Source: an uncultured Paracoccaceae bacterium (GTDB lineage: Bacteria > Pseudomonadota > Alphaproteobacteria > Rhodobacterales > Rhodobacteraceae). Taken from it: a stretch of DNA of 64,000 nucleotides. The position numbers and the translations under genes are program-made. The notes under the pieces are model-generated. The model was not told the DNA's origin. It searched no databases and saw only the letters and a list, made by a program, of their open reading frames with translations. This document shows positions 51,487-60,463 of the stretch, piece after piece. The stretch covers positions 109,241 to 173,240 of the forward strand of contig CALFSV010000036.1 of the NCBI GenBank assembly GCA_937916485.1. The letters are read 5' to 3'. Position 1 is the first letter of the stretch; the number at the start of each line of letters is the position of its first letter.

Positions 51487-52173
51487 CTATTGAGTGGTTA
51501 CAACGGGATAGTGGCGCAAAAGGGCCATTCGGTCCTGGGGCGCGAGTTTTGTGACGGAATTGCTGTCTTCGGAAAAGACTGACAGGTCTTCGTAGTAGGG
51601 GTTTTTGATGTCGGTCAGCAGCCCAAGCGACTGGGTCAGTTCCTCCAGAAGGACAGGATAGGCGTCTGACAGCGGAATGTCGGCGGCAAGGGCGATGGTG
51701 CCCTGGGTGATTGCCATATCCCCGTTCCACCGAACATGCACCAGGCCTGCCCCAATGATGACGCCGTCCATTTCGTCGTTGCCAGTTCCGTAGATCACTT
51801 CGCCCTCCCGTGCATTGACCAGGTGAAGGGTGATGTCGCCGTCACCGGCGTCTGTCCGCACGAGATAAAGCGCTGCTCCGACGGCGTTCAGCGCCCCGAT
51901 GGCAAGGTCCAGTCCGTGATCCAACTGGCGCCGCAGACTTTCAGGATAGCCCGAGTCCGGGGGGTGTATACCGACGGCGAGGGCGCGGGCCTGTTCTGGC
52001 GCCCAGCGAATATGCGGGTCTCTGCAGGGCTTCCCGGGAGGCGCGCCGCAGCTGACCAGGTTGTAGAAGTCGGTATCGGACAGGCGCCCTTCCGAGACCA
52101 CATAGTCCTGCGCCACTGTCCCCGTGCCTGTCATCAGAAGGCCAAGGGTCAGCGCGATGGTGGCGCGTCTCAC
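51487..52173 (-). CDS. Exported DUF2927 family protein
   Basis: The 228-residue precursor starts with GTG at 52173, overlapping the mtnP stop in GTGA. It has a signal peptide (ATIALTLGLLMTGTGTVAQ) and the DUF2927 pattern: IRWAPEQARALAVGIHPP, ITLHLVNAREGEVIYGTGND, and the C-terminal LLEELTQSLGLLTDIKNPYYEDLSVFSE. The EELTQ-LGL block looks like the Glu-containing metallopeptidase-like helix of this family; enzyme activity is unproven. An in-frame ATG at 52281 would lie inside mtnP. Confidence 0.85.
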   Translation of the reverse strand: MRRATIALTLGLLMTGTGTVAQDYVVSEGRLSDTDFYNLVSCGAPPGKPCRDPHIRWAPEQARALAVGIHPPDSGYPESLRRQLDHGLDLAIGALNAVGAALYLVRTDAGDGDITLHLVNAREGEVIYGTGNDEMDGVIIGAGLVHVRWNGDMAITQGTIALAADIPLSDAYPVLLEELTQSLGLLTDIKNPYYEDLSVFSEDSNSVTKLAPQDRMALLRHYPVVTTQ

Positions 52174-53036
52174 AGCACCCGACCCGCCACCGCATCCAGC
52201 CTGGACAGAAGCCCTGGGTCCCGCTTGTCCGGGGCCGTCATGATCGCGTGGTCCAGCGCATGGTCGCAGCCGTGGGGGCAACTGCCTCGATCTGCCCCCA
52301 ATCGGCCGGGCATGTCCGCGACCAGCTTGCGGGCGGCATCGGCATTGCCCGCCAAAGTGGCGAGGATCTTGCTGATGTCGACGGTGTCATGACCTTCGTG
52401 CCAGCTGTCATAATCGGTGATCATGGCGACGGAGGCATAACAAAGCTCTGCCTCGCGGGCCAATTTGGCCTCGGGCATGTTGGTCATGCCGATAACATCG
52501 CAGCCCCAGCTTTTGTAGAGCCTGCTTTCCGCAACCGACGAGAATTGTGGTCCCTCCATCGCCAGATAGGTTCCGCCGCGGTGAACCTTGACCCCGGCGG
52601 CCTCGGCCGCTTGGGCTGCTGCTTGTCCCAGCCGGCCACAGGTCGGATGGGCCAGGCTGACGTGGGCGACGCAGCCGGTCCCGAAGAACGATTTTTCGCG
52701 GGCAAAGGTCCGGTCGATGAACTGGTCCACGATCAGGAAATCGCCGGGGGCCAGCTCTTCCCGAAACGACCCGCAGGCCGAGACCGAGATCACATCCGTG
52801 ACCCCCAACCTTTTGAGCGCGTCGATATTGGCCCGGTATGGCACGGTGGTCGGCGAATGCACGTGACCCCGGCCATGCCGGGGCAGAAAGGCCAGTCTGA
52901 TACCGTCCAATCGCCCGGTCAGGATGGCATCAGAGGGGGCGCCCCAGGGGCTGTCGACCTGTTGCCAGGTTGCCTCTTCAAGGCCAGGGATCTCGTATAG
53001 GCCGGATCCGCCGATAACTCCGATGACCGTTTCCAT
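52170..53036 (-). CDS. mtnP: S-methyl-5'-thioadenosine phosphorylase
   Basis: MtnP phosphorolyses methylthioadenosine to adenine and methylthioribose-1-phosphate. The 288-residue product begins METVIGVIGGSGLYEIPGLE and has LPRHGRGHVHSPTTVPYRANI, VISVSACGSFREELAPGDF and YLAMEGPQFSSVAESRLYKSWGCDVIGMTNMPEAKLAREAEL, all typical of MTA/PNP family II enzymes. It shares a transcript with the DUF2927 gene and apt. Confidence 0.96.
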   Translation of the reverse strand: METVIGVIGGSGLYEIPGLEEATWQQVDSPWGAPSDAILTGRLDGIRLAFLPRHGRGHVHSPTTVPYRANIDALKRLGVTDVISVSACGSFREELAPGDFLIVDQFIDRTFAREKSFFGTGCVAHVSLAHPTCGRLGQAAAQAAEAAGVKVHRGGTYLAMEGPQFSSVAESRLYKSWGCDVIGMTNMPEAKLAREAELCYASVAMITDYDSWHEGHDTVDISKILATLAGNADAARKLVADMPGRLGADRGSCPHGCDHALDHAIMTAPDKRDPGLLSRLDAVAGRVL

Positions 53037-53204
53037 GTCTGTCCTACCTCCACATCCACGGCCAACTTAGGCGAGCCTTTGGCCAAGGAAAAGCATGTTG
53101 CGGCTGGGAAAGGTGCTGCTCGCACGGCTGCTCTTTGGCCGAGCAATCCTTGGCCAATTTGCCTCACAAAGTGTCAATGCGCCGCGCTGTGCCGCAAGGC
53201 AGGC

Positions 53205-53810
53205 CTATTCGCCGGGGCGTTTGAGCGAGAACACTTCGGTGATACGCGAATAGTCCCGATACCCCAGCCGGGTGAGTGGCTGGAACCTGGTCACGTCGAA
53301 GGTGCCGTCGACAAGGCAGTCGTCCCGCATGTGCACGCCGATCACTTCTCCGAACACCACAAAGTTGGCCGCACCGGGCAGTTGCACGATCTGCGTCAGC
53401 TTGCATTCGAGCGAGGCGGGGGCATTGGCGACCCGCGAACAGGCGATCGTCTCGCAGTCTGTCCGTTCGATCCCGGCCTTGTCGAATTCGTCCGTCTCGC
53501 GCGGCCATGGGCCGGAGGTCGTGTTCATGACGTCCCGCTGGGTGTATTCGACCACGTTGACGCAGAAAACCTTGGTGTCCCGGATGTTGGCGACCGAGTC
53601 CTTGGTGCCATCCCTGTCAGGTTTGGCCGAGGTGGAGGCGAACATGACCTGAGGCGGCTCGTAGGCCACTGCGTTGAAAAAGGAATAGGGGGCCAGATTG
53701 TCCTGTCCGTCGGCCCCACGCGTGGAAATCCAGCCGATGGGTCGGGGCGTGACGATGGCGTTGAAAGGGTTGTGTGGCAGGCCGTAGCCATCCTCGGGGC
53801 GATAGAACAT
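53205..53810 (-). CDS. Flavin reductase family protein
   Basis: The 201-residue product (start MFYRPEDGYG at 53810, behind AAGGG) is an FMN-binding split-barrel protein of the flavin reductase-like group. Key blocks are GLPHNPFNAIVTPRPIGWIST, LAPYSFFNAVAYEPPQVMFAS, VNVVEYTQRDVMN and FVVFGEVIGVHM. It may reduce flavins for a monooxygenase or bind FMN for another role; no partner lies nearby. An ATG at 53840 is also in frame but less well placed. It faces a divergent GNAT gene. Confidence 0.9.
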   Translation of the reverse strand: MFYRPEDGYGLPHNPFNAIVTPRPIGWISTRGADGQDNLAPYSFFNAVAYEPPQVMFASTSAKPDRDGTKDSVANIRDTKVFCVNVVEYTQRDVMNTTSGPWPRETDEFDKAGIERTDCETIACSRVANAPASLECKLTQIVQLPGAANFVVFGEVIGVHMRDDCLVDGTFDVTRFQPLTRLGYRDYSRITEVFSLKRPGE

Positions 53811-53900
53811 GGTCAGTTTTCCCTTGTTTCCCGTTGGCATACCGTCATGTTGCAGCCAAGGCCAGCCCCGCAACAGGGGCTGAAACGGGCGGAGACGGTG

Positions 53901-54401
53901 ATGACGCAACTGGTGCAAGAGACACCGGATGACTGGTGGGAGGTAGAGGCCCTCTATGACCTGTGCTTTGCCCCGGGGCGCGAGGCGCTGTCCTCCTATC
54001 GTCTTCGCGACGGGGTTCCGCCGGTGCCGGAGCTTTGCCTCGTCTCACGCGAAAGCCATGATGACGGACCGGTTGTGGTCGGTGGGGCGATCCGCTGCTG
54101 GCCCGTGCGGATCGGTCCGGCGCGGGCGGTTCTTCTGGGACCGGTTGCCGTCCACCCGACACGGCAGGGTGAGGGGTTGGGCGCCCTGTTGATCTACACC
54201 GTCCTCGAACGCGCCCGCGATCTGGGGTGGAGCAGGGTGATGCTGGTCGGCGATGCCCCCTACTACTCGCGCTTTGGGTTTCGCAAACTGCCAGACGTCA
54301 AGATGCCCCCCCCCACGAACCCCGACCGGGTCCTTGGCGTATCCCTCAGGGGGGATGCCTGGAAGGCGATCAAAGGCCATGTCCGCAAGGCCAAGGATTG
54401 A
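53901..54401 (+). CDS. GNAT-family N-acetyltransferase (YhbS-like)
   Basis: The 166-residue product has EVEALYDLCFAPGREALSSYRLRDG, VGGAIRCWPVRIGPARAVLLGPVAVHP, the CoA-binding RQGEGLGALLIYTVLERARDLGW and VGDAPYYSRFGFRKL. This is the pattern of YhbS-type acetyltransferases. I use the ATG at 53901, preceded by GGAG; the very long upstream open frame (from 53079) lies antisense to the flavin reductase and is not coding. An ATG at 53847 is possible. Confidence 0.87.
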   Translation: MTQLVQETPDDWWEVEALYDLCFAPGREALSSYRLRDGVPPVPELCLVSRESHDDGPVVVGGAIRCWPVRIGPARAVLLGPVAVHPTRQGEGLGALLIYTVLERARDLGWSRVMLVGDAPYYSRFGFRKLPDVKMPPPTNPDRVLGVSLRGDAWKAIKGHVRKAKD

Positions 54402-54453
54402 AAACCGGGGCCACCCTCCCAATCTTTGATGCAGCGACAGGAGAGTTGGCACG

Positions 54454-55254
54454 ATGAAAGTGATTGATCCCGAAGTGATCCTGGCCCCGTTTGACGCAGA
54501 GGCCCAGTCACGCGTCGCGGCCCTTGCCCTGCGACAGCGCAGGGCCAACGGGCTTTTGATGCGGGTCATCAACTTTGCCGGTGGCCAGGTCGAGGACGGG
54601 CTAAGGCTTTTGCCCAAGGGCACCCGTTCCCAGATCGAGGCTGCCGCCCGATCGGCCCTGACACAAAGCTACGAGATGGCCAGCCGCAGTCGTGGTGCAG
54701 GCTGGGGGGCCGTCGGGCGCAGCCTGTCCAGCGGCAGGGCGCATAAGGTCCTTGGCACCATCTCGGGTGCATTGGGTGGCCTTGGCGGTCTTCCCACCGC
54801 TTTGGCCGAGTTGCCAGTGGCAACAACCGTTATCTTTCGGGCGGTTCAGGGCGTGGCAGAGCAATACGGCGAAGACCCCATCTCAGCCGAAACGCGGATC
54901 GAATGCCTGCGTGTCTTTGGCTCTGGTGGGCCGGGGGAACAGGACGATGGCGTCGACACCAGCTTTTTCGGGGCCCGCCTTAGCCTGACCGGGTCCGCGC
55001 TGCATGGTCTGATCGGCAAGATCGCCCCCCGCTTTGCCACGATCCTTGGCCAGAAGCTGGCGAGCCAGGCGGTGCCGGTCATCGGAGCGGCGGCCGGGGC
55101 AGGGACCAACTATGCCTTCATCGACTATTACGTCGAAATGGCCCATGTGCATTTCGGGCTGCGACAGGCCGTCCGCGCGCATGGGGAGGACAAGGTGCTG
55201 TCCCATTTCCACAAGGTGCTGGCAGAGGGCAAGGTTCCCGTCCAAAGGGCCTGA
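54454..55254 (+). CDS. EcsC family protein
   Basis: The 266-residue product matches EcsC-type proteins in layout: an N-terminal helical part (AEAQSRVAALALRQRRANGLL) and glycine-rich hydrophobic segments (ISGALGGLGGLPTALAELPVATTVIFRAV). A second hydrophobic stretch (ASQAVPVIGAAAGAGTNYAFIDYYVEMAHVHF) is typical of the family end. EcsC domain proteins are widespread but without known activity; membrane association is likely. It converges on ptsP with only a four-base gap and is probably co-transcribed with the GNAT gene upstream. Confidence 0.87.
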   Translation: MKVIDPEVILAPFDAEAQSRVAALALRQRRANGLLMRVINFAGGQVEDGLRLLPKGTRSQIEAAARSALTQSYEMASRSRGAGWGAVGRSLSSGRAHKVLGTISGALGGLGGLPTALAELPVATTVIFRAVQGVAEQYGEDPISAETRIECLRVFGSGGPGEQDDGVDTSFFGARLSLTGSALHGLIGKIAPRFATILGQKLASQAVPVIGAAAGAGTNYAFIDYYVEMAHVHFGLRQAVRAHGEDKVLSHFHKVLAEGKVPVQRA

Positions 55255-55258
55255 GGCG

Positions 55259-57502
55259 TCAGGTCCGCTGGGTCGTCAGCCACTGGGTAAGCGGGGCCCG
55301 GACCGATTGGGCGCCAGTGGCGCGGGCCTCATCGATGACGGCCCGGGCCTCGTCCAGATTGACCCGGCGCAACAGGTGCTTGACCGGCCCGATCGAAGCG
55401 GGGCGCATCGACAGGGACCGGAACCCAAGCGCGGCAAAGGCCAGTGCCTCTATCGGGCGGCCAGCATCCTCACCACAAAAACTGATGGGTGTTTCGGCCG
55501 CCTTGCACCGCTCCAGAATCATCTCAAGGAACCCCAGAAAGCTCGTGTCCAGCGTATCATAGCGCCTGCGGACCCGCTCGTTCTCGCGATCGGCGGCAAA
55601 GAAAAACTGCTTGAGGTCGTTGCCCCCTACGGACAGGAAATCCACATCCCGAAAGAAGGCGTCCGGCGCAAAGGCAAGGCTTGGGGTTTCCAGCATCGCG
55701 CCCACTTCCGACTCGATTGGCAGGGGATGGCCCAGGATCTTTTCCCGCTCCAGCGCCTTGTCCCACTCCGCGCGGGCTGCCTGAAACTCTGACGGATCGG
55801 CGACAAAGGGAAACATCACCGACAGCGGCCGGCCAGAGGCAGCACGGATCAGCGCCTGCAACTGCATCCGCAGGACGCCGGGCTTGTCCAGGCCCACGCG
55901 GATGGCACGCCAGCCCATCGCCGGGTTCGGCTCGTCATTGGGCTTCATGTAGCTCAGCACCTTGTCCGACCCGATGTCGAGGGTGCGAAACGCCACTCGC
56001 TTGCCCTTGGCACTGTCCATCACCCGGGCATAAAGGGCCGACAATTCGGACCGACGCGGCATCTTGTTGCGGACAAGGAATTGCAACTCTGTGCGGAACA
56101 GTCCGACACCATCGGCGCCCGACGGTTCCAGCGACGGCAGATCGGCGATCAGGCCGGCATTCATTTGTAGGGACACGACAGAACCGCAAAGGGCCTTTGC
56201 AGGCAGGTCACGGATCGAGGTGTAGCGCTCCTGCGCGCGGGCCTGCATGGCAGTCTTGTCACGAAAGGCAGACCGGACAGTGTCTTCTGGGCGAAGGTGA
56301 ACAACGCCCTGGTCGCCATCAACCAGGATAGCGTCGCCGTTCAGCGCCTCATTGATGATGCCACTGGCATGGATGACCAGCGGAATGGCCCAGGCCCGGG
56401 CCACGATGGCGGCATGGCTGCCAACCGAGCCCTCCTCAAGAACGATCGCTTTGATGGTCTTGCCATACTCCAGCAATTCGCCCGGCCCGATATTGCGGGC
56501 AACCAGCACCGCGTTTTCAGGCATTTCGGCTCCGGTATCGGTCCCCTGCCCGGTCAGAATACGCAGAAGGCGGTTAGACAGGTCATCAAGGTCGTGCAGG
56601 CGGTCCCGCAAGTAGACGTCCCCCGCCTTGGCCAGACGCGACCGCGCCAGCGACTGCTCCTTCTCGACAGCAGCCTCCGCGGACAGGCCGCTTTCGACAT
56701 CGGCTTCCATGCGGCGCAACCAGCTGCGGGAATGGGCAAACAGGCGGTAGGCTTCCAGAACCTCGGCCTGGTCGCCTTCACCCGAATTGCCCTCCAGCAT
56801 CTGGTCAAGTGCTGCGCGCAATTGGTCAACCGCTGCGCGCAGGCGAAGCAACTCTGCCTCGGGATCGTCAGAAATGGGGTTGGTGACAACGACCCGGGGC
56901 TCGTGGAGATAAACCTGGCCCTCCGCCGCCCCCTCCTGACCGATGGTGCCGCGGAACATGGCAGGACGCTGGTGGCGGGCAGACAAAGCCGCTCCGTCCC
57001 CGACAAAAGCGCCAAGCTCGGTCATCTCGGCCAGGACCATAGCCACGACCTCCAGGGCATAGATCTCGTCGGCCGTGAACTCCCGCTCCGATTTGGACTG
57101 GACGACAAGAACGCCCAGGGCGTCGCCAAGTCGCTGTATCGGCACCCCGCAAAAGGACGAATAGCGCTCTTCCCCGGTCTCGGGCATGTAGCGAAATCCG
57201 GGGGCCGCCGGGGCATTGGCGGTATTGACCACCTGCCGGGTTCTGGCGGTACGGCCGACAAGTCCTTCTCCCAGCCGCATCCGGGTCTGGTGGACAGCCT
57301 CGGCTTGCAAACCCTCGGTAGCACAAAGCTCGAGGGTTTCGGCATCGCGGAACAGATAGATCGAACAGACCTCCGTCTGCATGGACGTCGCGATCAGTTG
57401 CACAATCCGATCAAGTCGGGCCTGGCCGGCGCTGTCATCGGCAAGCGCTTCGCGCAACCGACCCAGCAGCTTGCGGCTCTCGCTTTCCATCCGTTCCGGC
57501 AT
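55259..57502 (-). CDS. ptsP: PtsP, enzyme I of the nitrogen PTS
   Basis: PtsP takes phosphate from PEP and passes it to NPr in the regulatory PTS-Ntr pathway. The 747-residue product has an N-terminal GAF domain (about 20-160, STSMQTEVCSIYLFRDAE-type) and a linker. The EI N-terminal domain has the phosphorylated His near residue 363 in EGSVGSHAAIVARAWAIPLV. The PEP-binding barrel carries RTLDIGSDKVLSYM, FGTNDLKQ-like SVGGNDLKQFFFAADREN and a final CGEDAGRPIE. AAAGGA lies ahead of the ATG. ptsP next to lysC is conserved in alphaproteobacteria. Confidence 0.95.
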   Translation of the reverse strand: MPERMESESRKLLGRLREALADDSAGQARLDRIVQLIATSMQTEVCSIYLFRDAETLELCATEGLQAEAVHQTRMRLGEGLVGRTARTRQVVNTANAPAAPGFRYMPETGEERYSSFCGVPIQRLGDALGVLVVQSKSEREFTADEIYALEVVAMVLAEMTELGAFVGDGAALSARHQRPAMFRGTIGQEGAAEGQVYLHEPRVVVTNPISDDPEAELLRLRAAVDQLRAALDQMLEGNSGEGDQAEVLEAYRLFAHSRSWLRRMEADVESGLSAEAAVEKEQSLARSRLAKAGDVYLRDRLHDLDDLSNRLLRILTGQGTDTGAEMPENAVLVARNIGPGELLEYGKTIKAIVLEEGSVGSHAAIVARAWAIPLVIHASGIINEALNGDAILVDGDQGVVHLRPEDTVRSAFRDKTAMQARAQERYTSIRDLPAKALCGSVVSLQMNAGLIADLPSLEPSGADGVGLFRTELQFLVRNKMPRRSELSALYARVMDSAKGKRVAFRTLDIGSDKVLSYMKPNDEPNPAMGWRAIRVGLDKPGVLRMQLQALIRAASGRPLSVMFPFVADPSEFQAARAEWDKALEREKILGHPLPIESEVGAMLETPSLAFAPDAFFRDVDFLSVGGNDLKQFFFAADRENERVRRRYDTLDTSFLGFLEMILERCKAAETPISFCGEDAGRPIEALAFAALGFRSLSMRPASIGPVKHLLRRVNLDEARAVIDEARATGAQSVRAPLTQWLTTQRT

Positions 57503-57600
57503 CCGGCGTCCTTTAAAACTTCAGCAACTAGGTATAGGTGAGGTGATCGACAAAAGGGAGGGGGCAAAACACTGTCGATATACGCCCCCAACCTTGACCT

Positions 57601-57633
57601 CCTCATCTCGCCGAAAATATCCCCGCCGGAGGC
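57601..57633 (-). repeat. 3'-end repeat element, copy 5
   Basis: On the minus strand the core reads GCCTCCGGCGGGGATATTT followed by TCGGCGAGATGAGG, 77 bases past the lysC stop in sense orientation with lysC. A stem GCGTGC/GCACGC (57680-57685 with 57689-57694) and GGCC/GGCC repeats lie between. It sits in the 207-base gap before ptsP. Confidence 0.6.
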
Positions 57634-57709
57634 AAACCCGAGGATCGGCCCGCCAGGGCCGTGACGAGATGTCGACATTGCGTGCGCAGCACGCGCATTT
57701 GGAATGATC

Positions 57710-58948
57710 TCAGGCGGCTTTGTCGAGGTCGAAGGTGTCGTGGAGGGCCTGCACGGCCAATTCCATGTACTTGCGGTCGATCAGGACCGAGATCTTGATC
57801 TCGGAGGTCGTGATCACCTTGATGTTGATGCCTTCTTTCGAAAGCGCACGGAACATCTGGGCGGCAACCCCGGCATGGCTGCGCATGCCGATGCCGACGA
57901 CCGATACCTTGGCGACGCCCTTGTCGGCTACCAGATCGTGAAAATTGATGTCGCCGCGTTCCTTGGCTTCGTTCAGCGCCTTTTCCGCCCGCAAAACCTG
58001 ATCGGTGGGGCAGGAAAAGGTCATATCCGTCCGGCCCTCCTCCGAGATGTTCTGGACGATCATATCCACATTGACGCCGGCCTCGGACAGGGGGCCAAAG
58101 ATCGCCGCGGCAATGCCCGGCCGGTCGGCGACTGAAATCAGCGTCATCTTGGCCTCGTCGCGGGAATAGGCGACACCGGCAACCACATTGCTTTCCATGA
58201 TATCCTCCTCGTCGCAGACAAGCGTTCCCGCCTCGTCGGACTGTTCCTCGAAACTCGACAGCACCCGCAGCTTCACCTTGTACCGCATCGCCAACTCGAC
58301 TGAGCGGGTCTGCAGCACCTTGGCCCCAAGGGAGGCCAGTTCCAGCATCTCTTCAAACGCGATGCGGTCCAGCTTGCGGGCCTTGTCGCAAATGCGCGGG
58401 TCTGTGGTATAGACGCCGTCCACATCGGTGTAGATGTCGCAGCGCACCGCATCGAAGGCGGCGGCAAAGGCGACAGCGGTGGTATCCGACCCACCCCGGC
58501 CAAGCGTGGTGATCCGGCCCTCGGGCGATACGCCTTGGAACCCGGCGACGACCGCAACCTTCATCCCTTCGCCAAACTTGCGCAGGATGTTCTCGGGCAG
58601 AATCTCCTCGATCCGGGCGGACGAGTGGGCCGACGTCGTCTTGACCGGCACTTGCCAGCCCTGCCAGCTGCGGGCCGGGATATCCATCTCTTGCAGGCGC
58701 AGGGCCATCAGACCCGCGGTCACGTTCTCGCCGCTTGACACGACAGCGTCGTATTCACGGGCGTCGAACAGGGGCGAGGTCTCATTGACCCAGCCGACCA
58801 GCTCATTTGTCTTGCCCGACATGGCCGAGACGATGACGATAACGTCATGGCCTTTGGCCACCTCTGCGGCCACCCTTTTGGAGGCGCGGTGGATGCGATC
58901 GAGCGTGGCGACTGAGGTGCCGCCGAATTTCATGACGAGGATGGACAT
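57710..58948 (-). CDS. lysC: Aspartate kinase
   Basis: Aspartate kinase commits aspartate to Lys, Met and Thr synthesis. The 412-residue product starts MSILVMKFGGTSVATLDRI, giving the kinase KFGGTS motif. It continues with VSAMSGKTNELVGWV, LGRGGSDTTAVAFAAAFDA and DVDGVYTTDPRI, and ends with two ACT-type regulatory modules (about 265-335 and 340-412; GIAAAIFGPLSEAGVNVDMIVQN and GVAAQMFRALSKEGINIKVIT). The ATG at 58948 is chosen because it gives the family start; the frame is open further upstream. Feedback control by Lys and Thr is expected. Confidence 0.96.
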   Translation of the reverse strand: MSILVMKFGGTSVATLDRIHRASKRVAAEVAKGHDVIVIVSAMSGKTNELVGWVNETSPLFDAREYDAVVSSGENVTAGLMALRLQEMDIPARSWQGWQVPVKTTSAHSSARIEEILPENILRKFGEGMKVAVVAGFQGVSPEGRITTLGRGGSDTTAVAFAAAFDAVRCDIYTDVDGVYTTDPRICDKARKLDRIAFEEMLELASLGAKVLQTRSVELAMRYKVKLRVLSSFEEQSDEAGTLVCDEEDIMESNVVAGVAYSRDEAKMTLISVADRPGIAAAIFGPLSEAGVNVDMIVQNISEEGRTDMTFSCPTDQVLRAEKALNEAKERGDINFHDLVADKGVAKVSVVGIGMRSHAGVAAQMFRALSKEGINIKVITTSEIKISVLIDRKYMELAVQALHDTFDLDKAA

Positions 58949-59024
58949 GTTCAGGCCCCTGCGAAAGTCGCCGCCCTCATAATGGTCCTTGCGGCCAAGA
59001 GCAATGAGCCTGTTGCTCAGTCGC

Positions 59025-59675
59025 TCAATAGGCCATCGCTTCGCCGTCAAAGGCCTCGAATGCGCCGGTCGTCACTGGCGACAGGGCGGCAAAGCGGGCG
59101 ATCAGCCCTGCTGCGGCCTCCTCGACCGACACATCGGCCATGCGGCCACCCATATCGGTTCGCACCCAGCCGGGGTGATAGATCCCGACGGAAATGCCGT
59201 CAGCCTGCAGGTCCTTGGCCAGATTGCGCCCCAGATTGAGGGCAGCCGCCTTGGACGCCCGGTAGATATAGCTGCCGCCGGGTGCGCGCGCATCACTGGC
59301 CATCTGGGACGAGATGATCGCGATCTTGGCGCCCTTGGCCCGTCGCAGGGCCGGCAACATGGTCTGCACGGTTAGAAAGACCCCGGTGACATTGGTCGCC
59401 ATCGCATTGGCCCACATCTCGGCGGGATAACCTGTTTCCAGCGTTTGGCCCTTGTCGGGGTAGATGCCTGCGTTGCAGATCAAAAGGTCAAGCGACTTGT
59501 CGCCCCAAAGACGCCCTAGCTCTGCCTGCGAGGCCGGGTCCGCCACATCCAGTTGAACGTAGCCTTCTACCGGTGCTGTCCGCATTGTGCCGGTCACATC
59601 CTGACCTGCCTCCTGATAGGCCAACCACAGGGCCTGCCCGATGCCACGATTGGCGCCGGTGATAAGGATCGACAT
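59025..59675 (-). CDS. Short-chain dehydrogenase/reductase
   Basis: The 216-residue product is a classical SDR with the cofactor-binding TGANRGIG (6-13), NAG at the NNAG position (LICNAGIYPDKG) and the active-site YIYRASKAALNLGRNLAKDL. It resembles C-factor-like SDRs. The substrate is unknown. It lies upstream of lysC on the same strand. Confidence 0.9.
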   Translation of the reverse strand: MSILITGANRGIGQALWLAYQEAGQDVTGTMRTAPVEGYVQLDVADPASQAELGRLWGDKSLDLLICNAGIYPDKGQTLETGYPAEMWANAMATNVTGVFLTVQTMLPALRRAKGAKIAIISSQMASDARAPGGSYIYRASKAAALNLGRNLAKDLQADGISVGIYHPGWVRTDMGGRMADVSVEEAAAGLIARFAALSPVTTGAFEAFDGEAMAY

Positions 59676-59701
59676 GTGGGGAAACCTTTCAGATCAAAAT
59701 C

Positions 59702-60166
59702 TTAGTTGGCCCTGTTCTTGGGCAAGAAGGGCATGGGGGCGACCGGAATGCCGTCTTCTATCAGGCTCTTGGCCTCATCCAGCCGGGCCTCGCCGTAGAT
59801 CATCCGTTCGGGGGCCGTGCCATCATGGATGGCCCGCGCCTCTTCGGCGAAGGAGGGCCCGACGTAGTCCGCTTCGGATTCCAGTTTCTTGCGAAAGGCG
59901 GCCAGCGCCTGTTCAGCCGGGCTTGCCGGTTGGCTCAGGGGGCCGTGGCTGCCTGCGGACGATGGTCCCTGCTCGGGCGAAACGGGCAATGTTTGGGGTT
60001 GATCCGTCCGCACGGCGGGCGCCATCAGAGCCTTTTCCACCTTGGCACTGCCACAAATCGCACAAGTGACGTGCCCTGCGGCCAATAGCCCTTCATAGGC
60101 CGCCGAGGACGCGAACCAACTGTCGAAACGGTGCCCGTCCTTGCAGGCAAGACTGAAGCGGATCAT
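59702..60166 (-). CDS. DUF1178 family protein
   Basis: The 154-residue product begins MIRFSLACKDGHRFDSWFASS and has the zinc-ribbon-like Cys-x2-Cys near 35 (HVTCAICGSAKVEKALMAP). A poorly conserved Gln/Pro linker and a C-terminal block EQALAAFRKKLESEADYVGPSFAEEARAIHDGTAPERMIYGEA follow; this is the standard DUF1178 architecture. The function is unknown. It sits 26 bases upstream of the SDR gene and is probably co-transcribed with it. Confidence 0.92.
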   Translation of the reverse strand: MIRFSLACKDGHRFDSWFASSAAYEGLLAAGHVTCAICGSAKVEKALMAPAVRTDQPQTLPVSPEQGPSSAGSHGPLSQPASPAEQALAAFRKKLESEADYVGPSFAEEARAIHDGTAPERMIYGEARLDEAKSLIEDGIPVAPMPFLPKNRAN

Positions 60167-60463
60167 GACAATAGCCCAATTTGACGGTCAAGTAGCCTAT
60201 GCTTCAGCTAGCCGCCAAAGCGTTCCTGACAATGGTTTGTCCAAGATAAGGATGCAAGGCCACCGCGTATTTTTCGAGGCAAGATGACCGCTCACTGTGA
60301 CCTGGTCGCAGGGGATGGTCCGCCGCCGCCGCGACGCTACATAGGGAGTTGGCCAAGACCGGTATCGCCCGCATGGCACGCCAAAGGGCAAACCCGACAT
60401 GACAAAAGCCGTGGCGAAGGTTCTCGAAAAGTGCTGAAAGCCCCTGACGACAAGGCATCGAAA
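60167..60463. other. Divergent intergenic region, DUF1178 / HDAC-like gene
   Basis: About 297 bases. The short minus-strand frames crossing into the deacetylase gene are antisense shadows, and the upstream extension of the deacetylase frame has atypical composition (many Pro/Arg). I see no conserved repeat or hairpin and cannot place a promoter confidently. Confidence 0.4.

Noticed and set aside
53079..53900. A long N-terminal extension of the GNAT gene
   Set aside because: It lies antisense to the flavin reductase gene, and the GNAT homology begins only at 53901, where a GGAG ribosome site is present.
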